Origin: Solitalea longa
Lineage (GTDB): Bacteria; Bacteroidota; Bacteroidia; Sphingobacteriales; Sphingobacteriaceae
Direction: 5' to 3'
NCBI RefSeq assembly: GCF_002920915.1
Contig: NZ_PQVF01000005.1
Location: 248,001 to 312,000, forward strand
DNA length: 64,000 nucleotides
Part shown: positions 56,470 through 63,913 of the stretch, piece by piece
Position numbering within the stretch: position 1 is the first letter of the stretch
How the letters are laid out: every line of letters starts with the position of its first letter
Position numbers and translations under genes: made by a program
Notes under the pieces: generated by a model
The model's database searches: none
What the model was told of the DNA's origin: nothing
The model's input: only the letters and a program-made list of their open reading frames with translations

Positions 56470-57003
56470 AACGCGCTCGCCGCTGCGAGTTAAGTGAAAG
56501 GTCACTGCAAAAGAGTTCGCTAGAACGCTGCAGTGATATGTTCGAAGAACACAAGGAACTGGCGAAGCTTTTCTTAAAAGCTATGACAGTTCTGAAGCCT
56601 GAAACGATAAGCAGGCGAGCCCAAAGTGTAAAGCGGTTGGATTTTGAACAATGAAGCTTGCTGAGTCTGTTTAAAAGACAATGGCAGCTTTACGATGACG
56701 AATGCAGAAACGGACAAGAATTGTGACAGAAAGCGAAGGGTAGGGATTGAAGCCTGGAACAATTGTTCCAAGCTGAAAAGTCTTGGTGCTTGTAAAGCTA
56801 TGCTTTACGAATCTGGCGGAATTCTATGGTAGTGCCGTAATGAGGAACGCCGAATTCCCGTTCATCAATATATTCCGATCCAGTAGCACACTATATAAGC
56901 AGTCCAGTAACCTTTTACCCTATAAAAGAATATGGAATGTGTTCTCCGAAGATCAGTTTTTGGCTTATCCCTCCTTAGGCAACCATCCGAGGGAAAGCCA
57001 TAA
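56470..57003 (+). ncRNA. Candidate structured RNA or structured replication/transfer region
   Basis: No convincing ORF crosses this stretch, yet at least nine stem-loops can be drawn. 56475-56490 is GCTCGC/GCGAGT with a CGCT loop. 56502-56509/56529-56536 is an 8-bp stem around GTTC-GCTA-GAAC. 56540-56550 is GTTC-GAA-GAAC. 56566-56582 is AGCTTTT-CTT-AAAAGCT. 56597-56616 is GCCTG/CAGGC. 56751-56774 has a 16-bp palindrome core. 56792-56808 is GTAAAGC-TAT-GCTTTAC. 56818-56858 is GGAATTC/GAATTCC. 56961-57000 is a nested TGGCTT+CCCTC/GAGGG+AAGCCA. GC looks higher than in the neighbours and plus-strand single-stranded parts are purine-rich, which favours RNA on the plus strand, but the strand is not proven. 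Confidence 0.5.
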
Positions 57004-57052
57004 CAAATGATCTGAACGGATTTGCAGAAAATGAGTTAAATATGTAATACCC

Positions 57053-57676
57053 TTAATTAGCTGCGAAACTGTTTTGGCTCTTTACGATATTAGAAATGGT
57101 TTCTAATAGTTCTTCATGCTGACTAATTAAGTTGTTTTTGTTCTCCAATTCTTGTTTGTAGTTGGCAATGCTTTCGGCAAGTGTTTTATTATTGGATCTT
57201 TCTTCTTGAAATTTCTTATAAATCAAAGCTTCTTTATAGCTAGTGCAGTTTTCATCTATTTCAATTACGTTGTTCCATGTATTCTGAAGAGAGTTCTTTT
57301 GAGAGTGGTCATCGGTTAATTCAATGCTTTGGCCATTAATAGAATGAGGAACTAGTTTAAATCGAAGATTAGAGCCGTTATAATGTAAAGAGACATTCCA
57401 GTTTTTCAAACTAATAGATTTAGAATGGATTACTTCATTATTTTGATCAATAAGAGTATAAATCTCGTGGTAATAATATGTCCATCCTCGTTCAATAGAA
57501 ATAAAAGTGCTAACAATATTGTTATTCAATGTTTCAAGTAAAGAAGTACAATATTTGATATTCTGCATTGTATCAATAGTGAAATAGCTTATGCTTCTGA
57601 TCCTTCCTGTTATTTCTATTTCATGCTTGGCTACATTAATTAATTTTTGAATCAATTCAATTTTGTTGTTATTCAT
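57053..57676 (-). CDS. Hypothetical island protein with C-terminal coiled coil
   Basis: The start at 57676 (MNNNKIELIQKLINVAKHEI) gives 207 aa and lies 5 bp after AAGGG-type purines; the frame extends to 57739 with less support. Beta-rich centre (SFISIERGWTYYYHE-like) and a C-terminal coiled coil (NYKQELENKNNLISQHEELL). Family not recognised. The stop is next to the structured region. Confidence 0.6.
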   Translation of the reverse strand: MNNNKIELIQKLINVAKHEIEITGRIRSISYFTIDTMQNIKYCTSLLETLNNNIVSTFISIERGWTYYYHEIYTLIDQNNEVIHSKSISLKNWNVSLHYNGSNLRFKLVPHSINGQSIELTDDHSQKNSLQNTWNNVIEIDENCTSYKEALIYKKFQEERSNNKTLAESIANYKQELENKNNLISQHEELLETISNIVKSQNSFAAN

Positions 57677-58020
57677 AAGGCCCTTTTTGCTAACGCTTAT
57701 ATTGTACGGCGTAAACATAATAATTAATGTTAAAATCAAAAATGATTAAAAAGAAGTATACTGCAGGGAGTGAGGAAGTTTTGGCCCTGTAAAAAGTAAG
57801 GCAGAAGAAGACAAAACCAAAAGATTTTCAAGGTCTAGGCACTATTCATAGTAGAGGTAATAACTTTAAGCCCTTACTTTTTAAAAAGCAGTCTTTTTAG
57901 GTTTCTTCTTCGTGCCTCTTAGTGTTCTTCACTTAGATAAAACACTTTAATCAAATGGATGAGCGGGGGTAGTATCATTTACTGGATTGGTGTTTTTAAA
58001 CTATAAAATTTTTTTTTGAT
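57677..58020. other. Noncoding stretch with competing inverted repeats
   Basis: 344 bp without a convincing gene. AAAAAGTAAGG (57791-57801) can pair with CCTTACTTTTT (57872-57882). Overlapping bases GGCAGAAGAAGACAAAACC (57800-57818) can instead pair imperfectly with GGTTTCTTCTTCGTGCC (57900-57916). A small ACTAT/ATAGT hairpin lies between. The arms share bases, so only one major fold is possible at a time. Confidence 0.5.
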
Positions 58021-58281
58021 TTGGATAAGGTGATTGAACTTGTAAATTTAGTTATGGAAAGAAAAATTATCCGATTTAAAGACAAAAATGTTGACTATGA
58101 GGCATCAATGTTAAATGTAACTATGAAGACAAACGCTTTATTAAGCACAATGTTGGATGTTTTAATTGATATTCATTGTGAAGGAAAAAGTGATGACTAT
58201 AGATTGTCCTATGTAAAAGAAATTGTTGAAAACCTCACAGATAATAATGAAAGGGAGTCTCGGGAGTTGATTGAATCTTAA
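58021..58281 (+). CDS. Small hypothetical protein
   Basis: The only clear rightward gene of the island, up to 86 aa. It opens with a TTG at 58021; an ATG at 58051 would give 76 aa (MERKIIRFKDKNVDYEASML). It is helical, acidic and soluble, ending NNERESRELIES. No family recognised. It is oriented against its neighbours and flanked by inverted repeats, and a hairpin at 58377 follows. Start uncertain. Confidence 0.45.
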   Translation: MDKVIELVNLVMERKIIRFKDKNVDYEASMLNVTMKTNALLSTMLDVLIDIHCEGKSDDYRLSYVKEIVENLTDNNERESRELIES

Positions 58282-58376
58282 AAAGGCCTGCGTATTCGAA
58301 GGGTACTTTATTCCTGAAATTTTGAAATTCTTGTAATTCCCCTTATAAGAAGGTCTATTTGCTATAATTCAATAAA

Positions 58377-58413
58377 AACAGGAAGAAATTAAATTAATTA
58401 ATCTCTTCCTGTT
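58377..58413. terminator. Hairpin between convergent island genes
   Basis: AACAGGAAGA (58377-58386) pairs with TCTTCCTGTT (58404-58413) around an AT-rich 17-nt loop, between the small rightward gene and the leftward helicase gene. Confidence 0.65.
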
Positions 58414-58484
58414 CCTGAGAATTATCTTCTCTTTTTTTTAAAATTCTTGCATGCTCACTTTAACTAAGTGTTTTTTGTAATATT

Positions 58485-60365
58485 TTAGGAAAAAAAAGAA
58501 ATTTCATTAATCATTGATTCAGCAATTACCCTTAATTTAAAACTCATTGCTTGAATGTAAAATGCAGGGTACGATTTACCATTAATTTTTTTCTTGTCTT
58601 CTTGTGTAGTAAACCAACCTCTTTTTTGCAAATCAGTTGCTTTGGCAGTTTCCTTTAGACCTACTTTATCGTATAATTCTTGAAGTTTGGTTTTAATGTA
58701 TTCTTTAGCATAAGTTTCATCGACGATAAATTCAACAATCAATAATTTGTTTAACTGGTTTTCCGCTTTCTCATTTTTCTTAAGTATCAACTCTTTCTGT
58801 AAATCTTTTATGCTGAAATTCAGTTCTTCTATTTTCTCTTTTCCCAATTCATAATAGACCTCAAAAGCAAATGGGTCACTTATTTTAATATTACCCAATG
58901 CTGCGTCATTAAAACTGAAAAGCGATTCTTTTTTACCTTGTTCCAACTTTTCCATTAAATCAATAGTTGCCTTTAGTTTATCCCTTTTAGATTTTCGTTT
59001 TTCTTTTGATGGAGAAGACTCTATAGGTTTATGAAACTTTTTTAACTCAACCTTATAGCCTGATTCTTCCCATGCATAAATAATGAAGGATAAATGATTA
59101 AATTCTTCATTGCAAAGGTCTTCATTAACAAACTGATCAAGTTTGGTGTCATTTAATGTTGCAATTTGGTTTGCTTCTATATCTGAGAAGCTTTGAATTT
59201 TTTCAATCTCCTCTGTAAGAGGTTTAACATTATTGGCCTTGCATTCATCTACATATTGATTGTAATTCTCAATCAGTTTCATTGCATGAAATCGATATTC
59301 AGTATAGAATGATTCTATGGTTTTCATAAAGTGTTTTTTTCGATGGTTGGTGATATGGTATAATGCATATGGTATTGAACGGATTCTTCCAATTGCCTGA
59401 ACACCCTTATTTCTTATTCCAACTTTAGTATGTCGACAGTTCACATCTGTCACTAAAATTATGGTTGCATTCTCATCCTCAATATCAATTCCTTCGAAAT
59501 ATCTTGAAGTATAAAAATTTATCTTTTTATATTCTCCTTTAACTGGTTCGGGATTAAAGAAAACAGACACATCATCCATCCGCTCCATATTTTCTTCTTT
59601 ATCTGCACAATAGATGTTACAGTCATTTATTCCGACATATCTTATAAGCTCTGCTATTTCTGTAACTGAATTATAAAAGAAATGAAGATTGCCAGGAAAG
59701 CTATCTGCATGGCTTAAAAAATAGTTCACGCATGATTTAATTGTAAACGTTTCAACTACCGTTATATATCCCAAATAAGGCTCATTAAAGCGAATTTTAT
59801 AATAATCCAATTGCTTTATTCTTTCGTCACTGAAATAAAATGGGGTAGCTGATATGAACGATTTGTTTTTGAAGTTCCATAACCATTTAAAAGGATCTAA
59901 TATGCGTTTACGGAATTTCTCTGTCACTGAAGTATGACACTCGTCAAGAAGAACAAAGAAATCACTGTACAGCCTATCTAGAGATATTGATTCTTCTGCC
60001 GCCTTAATAATTTTCTTAAAGCCATCAGGAGTAGTCATTATTTTGAAGAATCCATCCGACTGCAGCAGTTCTGCTTTTATTGCAGAAATTGTAATTCCCT
60101 TATAAACTCCAAAGATTTTTCTGATTGCACTATTTCTGTCTTTGTTTGTTGCATCGGATCGCATTTTATTCTTTATAATGCCTACCGTGGGAACAATAAT
60201 AATCGAATGACGAAGGGTGATTAAACAAAGTGTGGTTCCGCCTATTCCGCAGCGACCTTTATCTATAAAAGCATTGGATGGAAGCACTTTAAAAGCTTTA
60301 GTTATATAATCTTTATTTGAGAGAATAATCGTTATAGGTTTTTTCATAATCTGAGGTATAGACAT
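58485..60365 (-). CDS. SF2 helicase-like protein with a lysine-less P-loop
   Basis: A 626-aa protein (or 620 aa from Met7 at 60347). The N-terminal motor has DKGRCGIGGTTLCLITL where Walker A would be GxxxxGK[ST]; the Lys is replaced by Gly. Other motifs remain: FVLLDECHTSV (DECH), FISATPF (motif III) and GVQAIGRIRSIPYALYHI (motif VI-like). The C-terminal half is helical and charged (KEKRKSKRDKLKATIDL) and not recognised. Helicases with GIGxTT-type loops occur in phages and plasmids of Bacteroidota as far as I recall, so this may be a family property rather than decay. A role in replication of the element is inferred. Confidence 0.7.
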   Translation of the reverse strand: MSIPQIMKKPITIILSNKDYITKAFKVLPSNAFIDKGRCGIGGTTLCLITLRHSIIIVPTVGIIKNKMRSDATNKDRNSAIRKIFGVYKGITISAIKAELLQSDGFFKIMTTPDGFKKIIKAAEESISLDRLYSDFFVLLDECHTSVTEKFRKRILDPFKWLWNFKNKSFISATPFYFSDERIKQLDYYKIRFNEPYLGYITVVETFTIKSCVNYFLSHADSFPGNLHFFYNSVTEIAELIRYVGINDCNIYCADKEENMERMDDVSVFFNPEPVKGEYKKINFYTSRYFEGIDIEDENATIILVTDVNCRHTKVGIRNKGVQAIGRIRSIPYALYHITNHRKKHFMKTIESFYTEYRFHAMKLIENYNQYVDECKANNVKPLTEEIEKIQSFSDIEANQIATLNDTKLDQFVNEDLCNEEFNHLSFIIYAWEESGYKVELKKFHKPIESSPSKEKRKSKRDKLKATIDLMEKLEQGKKESLFSFNDAALGNIKISDPFAFEVYYELGKEKIEELNFSIKDLQKELILKKNEKAENQLNKLLIVEFIVDETYAKEYIKTKLQELYDKVGLKETAKATDLQKRGWFTTQEDKKKINGKSYPAFYIQAMSFKLRVIAESMINEISFFS

Positions 60366-60424
60366 AGCAAGGCCATTAAGGGCTGTTTACTCTTTTAATT
60401 TTAAAATGAAAGTTTTTAGAAAAT

Positions 60425-60453
60425 AAAACAGGGGCTGAATCGCCCCTGTTTTG
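60425..60453 (-). terminator. Terminator upstream of the helicase-like gene
   Basis: AAAACAGGGGC (60425-60435) pairs with GCCCCTGTTTT (60442-60452), loop TGAATC. On the minus strand it is followed by T-rich sequence, so it ends the transcript of the 128-aa gene and separates it from the helicase-like gene. Confidence 0.85.
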
Positions 60454-60461
60454 ACTAAGGT

Positions 60462-60848
60462 TTAAGCAGCTTTTGCAGCTTCTACTAATTCAACTAAAGT
60501 GAATTTAGGACTAATCTTTCCATCGATATAGTCATCAATGAATTGATCGATTTTACCACCAAGTACTAGCTTGAGTTCAGAAGTACCACGTGCTTTCCTT
60601 AAACGAAGCATTTTGTAGAGAGAACCAGCTTTGTCTTCCCTAACAAAGGGACTAACTTCAAAGTTTCCCACTTCAGAAATAGTCTTAAAAATTACGACTA
60701 GCTCTTGCTTGTTTTTAGAGGTTAATTTTCTTAAGTATACCATTAAATCTACTTTTGAAAAGTAAGTGTTGAAGAACTGTTCTTTTGTCAGTTCATTTGA
60801 TGATTGGCTTTCGCCAATTAAGTTGGTTAAATCAATATTATTTATCAT
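60462..60848 (-). CDS. Hypothetical island protein
   Basis: The ATG at 60848 gives 128 aa starting MINNIDLTNLIGESQSS; the frame is open to 60884. The protein is helical with basic patches (KMLRLRKARGTSELKLVLGG) and ends with an Ala-rich tail EAAKAA. Possible nucleic-acid binding is inferred from charge only. Terminator directly downstream. Confidence 0.6.
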   Translation of the reverse strand: MINNIDLTNLIGESQSSNELTKEQFFNTYFSKVDLMVYLRKLTSKNKQELVVIFKTISEVGNFEVSPFVREDKAGSLYKMLRLRKARGTSELKLVLGGKIDQFIDDYIDGKISPKFTLVELVEAAKAA

Positions 60849-60971
60849 AAAACTATTGTCAGTTGTTTTTTTCTGACACAGCAAATGTGAGTAAACAGGG
60901 AAATCGTGGAGAAACTTGGAGTGAATTTTTCAATATTTTCATTTCCCCTAATAATCAGCCAGTTGGATAAT

Positions 60972-61778
60972 TTACCTTTTTTCGTCCCGATATGAAATAA
61001 TTAATCTGCGCATGTTATCCACATTAATTTCTTCCTTATTTTTATTGATGATTTTCATTAAGGAGGTCAATCTTCTGAAAAATCTTAATTGATCATTAGA
61101 AAGAGTTTTTACATCTGATTTTAAGGAGGTCTCCTTGTTTAAATATTCACAGATTCTTAGACAAAATTCTGCAGTGGCATCATTAAATTTCCCGGCTAAT
61201 TTTAATGGCTTACCTTCTCGGATCACCTTTTCTAAAAAATCACTATTCAGATCACGTTTACCGAACATAGAAAACCAGTAATTCCCCAATTCATGAGAGC
61301 TTGAATAATTATTAAGTCTGTAAAAGATAGAATCAGCTATAAATTGAATTATTGCTTTCTCTTTTATAAGAATCGGCTCTTTATTTTTTCTTTTGAGGGT
61401 TATTTTTTCAATTTGGTCAAGATGATTCTTTTTAAAAAACAGCAGTATCTGTGCCAATTCGGCGCATAAAGAGGCATCCATTAGGTCCATGTCTTTAGAA
61501 TAGATTCCTTGCCAAAGTTCTTCGTATAAGTCAATGCTTACGTATAATAAATTGTCGTAATGATCAATTAAGTCGTAATTGTTTAAAAGCTTGTCAAACT
61601 TTTCTTCGAATTCATTTTTTTCTGTTTCAGAGTTAATATGCCTGAAGTAAACTTTTCCTCTGTTCAATTTATGCAGACGTAATTTTTCTTGCCATTCTTC
61701 TTCGGAAAGCTGAGACCAGAAATATGGTCTTAGTATTTCAAAATCAGGATTAAGGATAAAAGGGTCAGTATTAGCCAT
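60972..61778 (-). CDS. Hypothetical island protein
   Basis: A 268-aa, mostly helical, soluble protein (MANTDPFILNPDFEILRPYF at the start). Segments such as DASLCAELAQILLFFKKNHL and DQLRFFRRLTSLMKIINKNK are amphipathic. No family recognised. It lies between the recombinase gene and the 128-aa gene on the same strand but is separated from the former by a terminator. Confidence 0.65.
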   Translation of the reverse strand: MANTDPFILNPDFEILRPYFWSQLSEEEWQEKLRLHKLNRGKVYFRHINSETEKNEFEEKFDKLLNNYDLIDHYDNLLYVSIDLYEELWQGIYSKDMDLMDASLCAELAQILLFFKKNHLDQIEKITLKRKNKEPILIKEKAIIQFIADSIFYRLNNYSSSHELGNYWFSMFGKRDLNSDFLEKVIREGKPLKLAGKFNDATAEFCLRICEYLNKETSLKSDVKTLSNDQLRFFRRLTSLMKIINKNKEEINVDNMRRLIISYRDEKR

Positions 61779-61805
61779 GAACTCTTTTTAAAGGTAAAAT
61801 CTTAA

Positions 61806-61841
61806 ATAAAAAGGCAGTCCATTGTTTAGAGAACTGCCTTA
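61806..61841 (-). terminator. Terminator after the recombinase gene
   Basis: AAGGCAGT (61811-61818) pairs with ACTGCCTT (61833-61840). On the minus strand it is followed by TTTTTATTT, 58 bp past the recombinase stop. Confidence 0.8.
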
Positions 61842-61897
61842 GGACAAAAATAATATTTACCTGTTAAAAGGTGTTTTTTGATAATATTTTGGATGAA

Positions 61898-63166
61898 CTA
61901 AAAATCAAAGATTTTAGCTTCTGCTGAAGAAATCACTCCTTTTTCGAATTCATCAAGGTAAGTTTGGGTTTGTTGCTCGGTTTGATGCCCTAATGCTTCG
62001 CTAATAATGCCGGTTGCAACTCCTGAACGTTTAAGATTAGTTGCATAACTATGGCGACTAACATAGGTTGTTAGTTTCAAATCTTCCTCACCTATCAGTT
62101 TAGCAATCTCTTTGAGGTTATCGTTTACTTTCTTAATAACGGTTTTCTTGCGGGTGTACTTCTGCTTTTCTGTAATATGAATCGAATCATTAAGAATTGG
62201 GAACACATATTTATCATTATGAGAAGTATTCTTGTAAAATTTGAGAATCTCTGCAGCATACTGATTTAGAGGTATAGTAAATAATTGACCTGTTTTACGT
62301 CTGGTATAATGAATCTCATTATTATGAATGTCTGACCATTCGAGAAAAGCCATATCAATGAAATTCATTCCACGCATGTAGAAGCTAAACAAGAAAACTT
62401 GTTGAGCGAAGTGAAGACCAGTTCCTTCTTTAAGTTTTAAGTCTTTAATCCTTTTAAAGATGTTAAGATTGACAGAACGTTTTCTTGTCTTATGGTTTAG
62501 ACGTTTGTTAATAGAGTATTTCTTCTCACCGAAGGGATAGTTTTCTTTTTTATAAAGGCCGTCTTCGATGGCTAGGTTTACTACTCTTTGTAGGTTTCGC
62601 ATTTTTACACTAATTGTAGTGTCTTTATTCTTTCGTTCATTCCTTAACCAATCCTCGAAGCTCTCTAGGAGTTTACTGTTTAAGTCGGTAATAAGGAGGT
62701 TAGAATTGAACTTTTTAAGCAAACTTTGGGTTTCATAATATACTGAAGCTAACCCTAGTTTCCTTTTATTTTCAAGCTCATTGATTAACTGCTTATAGTA
62801 TTCATTTAAAAGGTGAGAAGGTTTCTGTTTCTTTAAATCACGTTCAAATTGTGTAAATGTAAATGGAATATCATTCAGTTCGTATTCTCTAATGATCTTG
62901 TTGGCTTCTGAAAGCCTCTTTTCTAATATTGGATTTAGTTCTTTATAGAACTTAAAACTCCTGCGAAATTTACCTAATCCATTATCCTCTTGTGTTGCTT
63001 CACTCCATTGTTCTGGTAAACACTTAAAAGGGATTGACTGGTTTTCGACTAAAGACGTAATACTGTAGTACTTTCTCTCTTTGTTTTGACTAACTCTTAA
63101 GGCTACAGAATATTCGCCATTAGATAGTTTCTGCTTAGTTTTTAAAACGATTGCTGCTTTTGCCAT
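61898..63166 (-). CDS. int: Site-specific tyrosine recombinase (integrase)
   Basis: A 422-aa phage-type integrase of the Bacteroidota branch. N-terminal arm-binding domain (about residues 1-110), SAM-like core-binding domain and catalytic domain. Visible catalytic parts are the first Arg in FYMRGMNFIDMAFLEW (about residue 263), the second box TYVSRHSYATNLKRSG, and LGHQTEQQTQTYLDEFE with the nucleophile Tyr (about residue 405). It lies 137 bp from the tRNA-Pro gene and points away from it, the usual arrangement for an integrated element. It should catalyse integration and excision at the 60-bp repeats. Confidence 0.95.
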   Translation of the reverse strand: MAKAAIVLKTKQKLSNGEYSVALRVSQNKERKYYSITSLVENQSIPFKCLPEQWSEATQEDNGLGKFRRSFKFYKELNPILEKRLSEANKIIREYELNDIPFTFTQFERDLKKQKPSHLLNEYYKQLINELENKRKLGLASVYYETQSLLKKFNSNLLITDLNSKLLESFEDWLRNERKNKDTTISVKMRNLQRVVNLAIEDGLYKKENYPFGEKKYSINKRLNHKTRKRSVNLNIFKRIKDLKLKEGTGLHFAQQVFLFSFYMRGMNFIDMAFLEWSDIHNNEIHYTRRKTGQLFTIPLNQYAAEILKFYKNTSHNDKYVFPILNDSIHITEKQKYTRKKTVIKKVNDNLKEIAKLIGEEDLKLTTYVSRHSYATNLKRSGVATGIISEALGHQTEQQTQTYLDEFEKGVISSAEAKIFDF

Positions 63167-63201
63167 AACGTTAAAATGTTACGGCGATACCGCTACAATG
63201 A

Positions 63202-63222
63202 AGGTACACCAGAAGGTACACC
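63202..63222 (+). repeat. Arm-type direct repeat pair, right end of the island
   Basis: AGGTACACCAGAAGGTACACC shows two AGGTACACC units with a 12-bp period, about 80 bp inside the right attachment repeat and just upstream of the recombinase start. The same pattern occurs near the left end. Confidence 0.6.
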
Positions 63223-63299
63223 AACTAACAAAAAAGCCTTAAAAGCTCATTCTGAAAAAACAATCAATGCTCTCAGATATGCTTTAAAAGGCTATTTAA

Positions 63300-63359
63300 A
63301 CGTCGGGATGGCCGGATTTGAACCGACGGCCTCCAGCACCCCATGCTGGCGCGATACCG
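63300..63359 (-). repeat. attR: Right attachment site (60-bp direct repeat inside tRNA-Pro)
   Basis: Identical to 50639-50698. The repeat covers the 3' part of the tRNA including the anticodon arm; the remaining 5' bases of the tRNA (63360-63376) lie just outside, so the integrated element leaves a complete tRNA at this end. Confidence 0.93.
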
Positions 63360-63376
63360 GGCTACGCTACATCCCG
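63303..63376 (-). tRNA. tRNA-Pro (anticodon GGG)
   Basis: 74 nt without encoded CCA. Acceptor stem CGGGATG/CATCCCG, anticodon stem CCAGC/GCTGG with loop ATGGGGT giving anticodon GGG after U33, and TPsiC loop GGTTCAAATCC. It is intact and serves as the integration target of the island. Confidence 0.95.
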
Positions 63377-63434
63377 TGGGTTTTGTATTCGATAAGTAAA
63401 AATATAAAAAGCTTTAAAATTTGCTAATAAGTTC

Positions 63435-63776
63435 CTAAGCCTTACGAACAAACTCCGATTTTAATGCCATAGCACCAAAGCCCTCAATTTTACAATCAAT
63501 ATTATGATCCCCTTCAACCAGCCGAATGTTTTTCACTTTTGTTCCTGCTTTTACAGGGCCCGAAGCACCTTTTACCGGTAGGTTTTTAATAACTATAACC
63601 GAATCGCCATCCTGCAATACGTTTCCGTTCGAATCTTTAACAATTAATTTGCCTTCCTCTATTATTTCTTCTGGATTCCATTCGTGGCCGCATTCGGGAC
63701 AAGCATATAGTTGGTCACTTAATGAGTATCCATACGGACAACTACATTGTGGACAAGGTTTCATTTCGTCAGACAT
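63435..63776 (-). CDS. phnA: PhnA family zinc-ribbon protein
   Basis: A 113-aa protein with an N-terminal zinc ribbon ([20 protein letters not shown] then ECGHEW) and a C-terminal beta domain ([38 protein letters not shown]). This is PhnA as in E. coli, historically linked to phosphonate use but without proven involvement. Lies just outside the island. Confidence 0.93.
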   Translation of the reverse strand: MSDEMKPCPQCSCPYGYSLSDQLYACPECGHEWNPEEIIEEGKLIVKDSNGNVLQDGDSVIVIKNLPVKGASGPVKAGTKVKNIRLVEGDHNIDCKIEGFGAMALKSEFVRKA

Positions 63777-63884
63777 GATTATTTATAATTAAAGGCCAAA
63801 AGTAACATCATCCTGTTACAATAAAAAGCTCTGTAAATTTATTAATGCGCAGTATAAAAAAATTCTTTCAGCGAAATTATTAAC

Positions 63885-63892
63885 TAAATTTG
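63885..63892 (+). promoter_or_regulatory. Putative -7 box of the last gene
   Basis: TAAATTTG matches TAnnTTTG and lies 22 bp before the ATG at 63914. A weak TTTC stands in for the -33 element. Confidence 0.4.
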
Positions 63893-63913
63893 TTATTGAG
63901 GCTAAGTGTATAT

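Larger units (their letters stand above)
50639..63359. mobile_element. Integrative genomic island in tRNA-Pro(GGG), 12.7 kb, with McrBC-like defence genes
   Basis: Bounded by 60-bp direct repeats, with a tyrosine recombinase gene adjacent to the intact tRNA, short arm-like direct repeats near both ends and a visibly higher AT content than the flanks. Cargo: a membrane protein, an McrB/McrC-like operon, a RadC-type protein, a structured noncoding region, an SF2 helicase-like protein and several unknowns. There is no conjugation, relaxase or capsid gene that I recognise, so it is likely mobilised or replicated by others, or a satellite element. Excision would restore one tRNA-Pro and leave a 12,661-bp circle. 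Confidence 0.9.

Noticed and set aside
56448-56654. 68-aa plus-strand ORF inside the structured region
   Set aside because: Composition is irregular, it overlaps several stem-loops and it crosses the RadC-type gene's upstream region; the stem-loops explain the sequence better. It was kept as a possible refutation of the RNA idea.
56783-57010. 75-aa plus-strand ORF in the same structured region
   Set aside because: No recognisable protein features and it lies across the long nested hairpin at its end.
63176-63427. Plus-strand ORF overlapping the tRNA-Pro gene (AGFEPTASSTPC-type peptide)
   Set aside because: It is the antisense translation of the tRNA, a known false-gene pattern.
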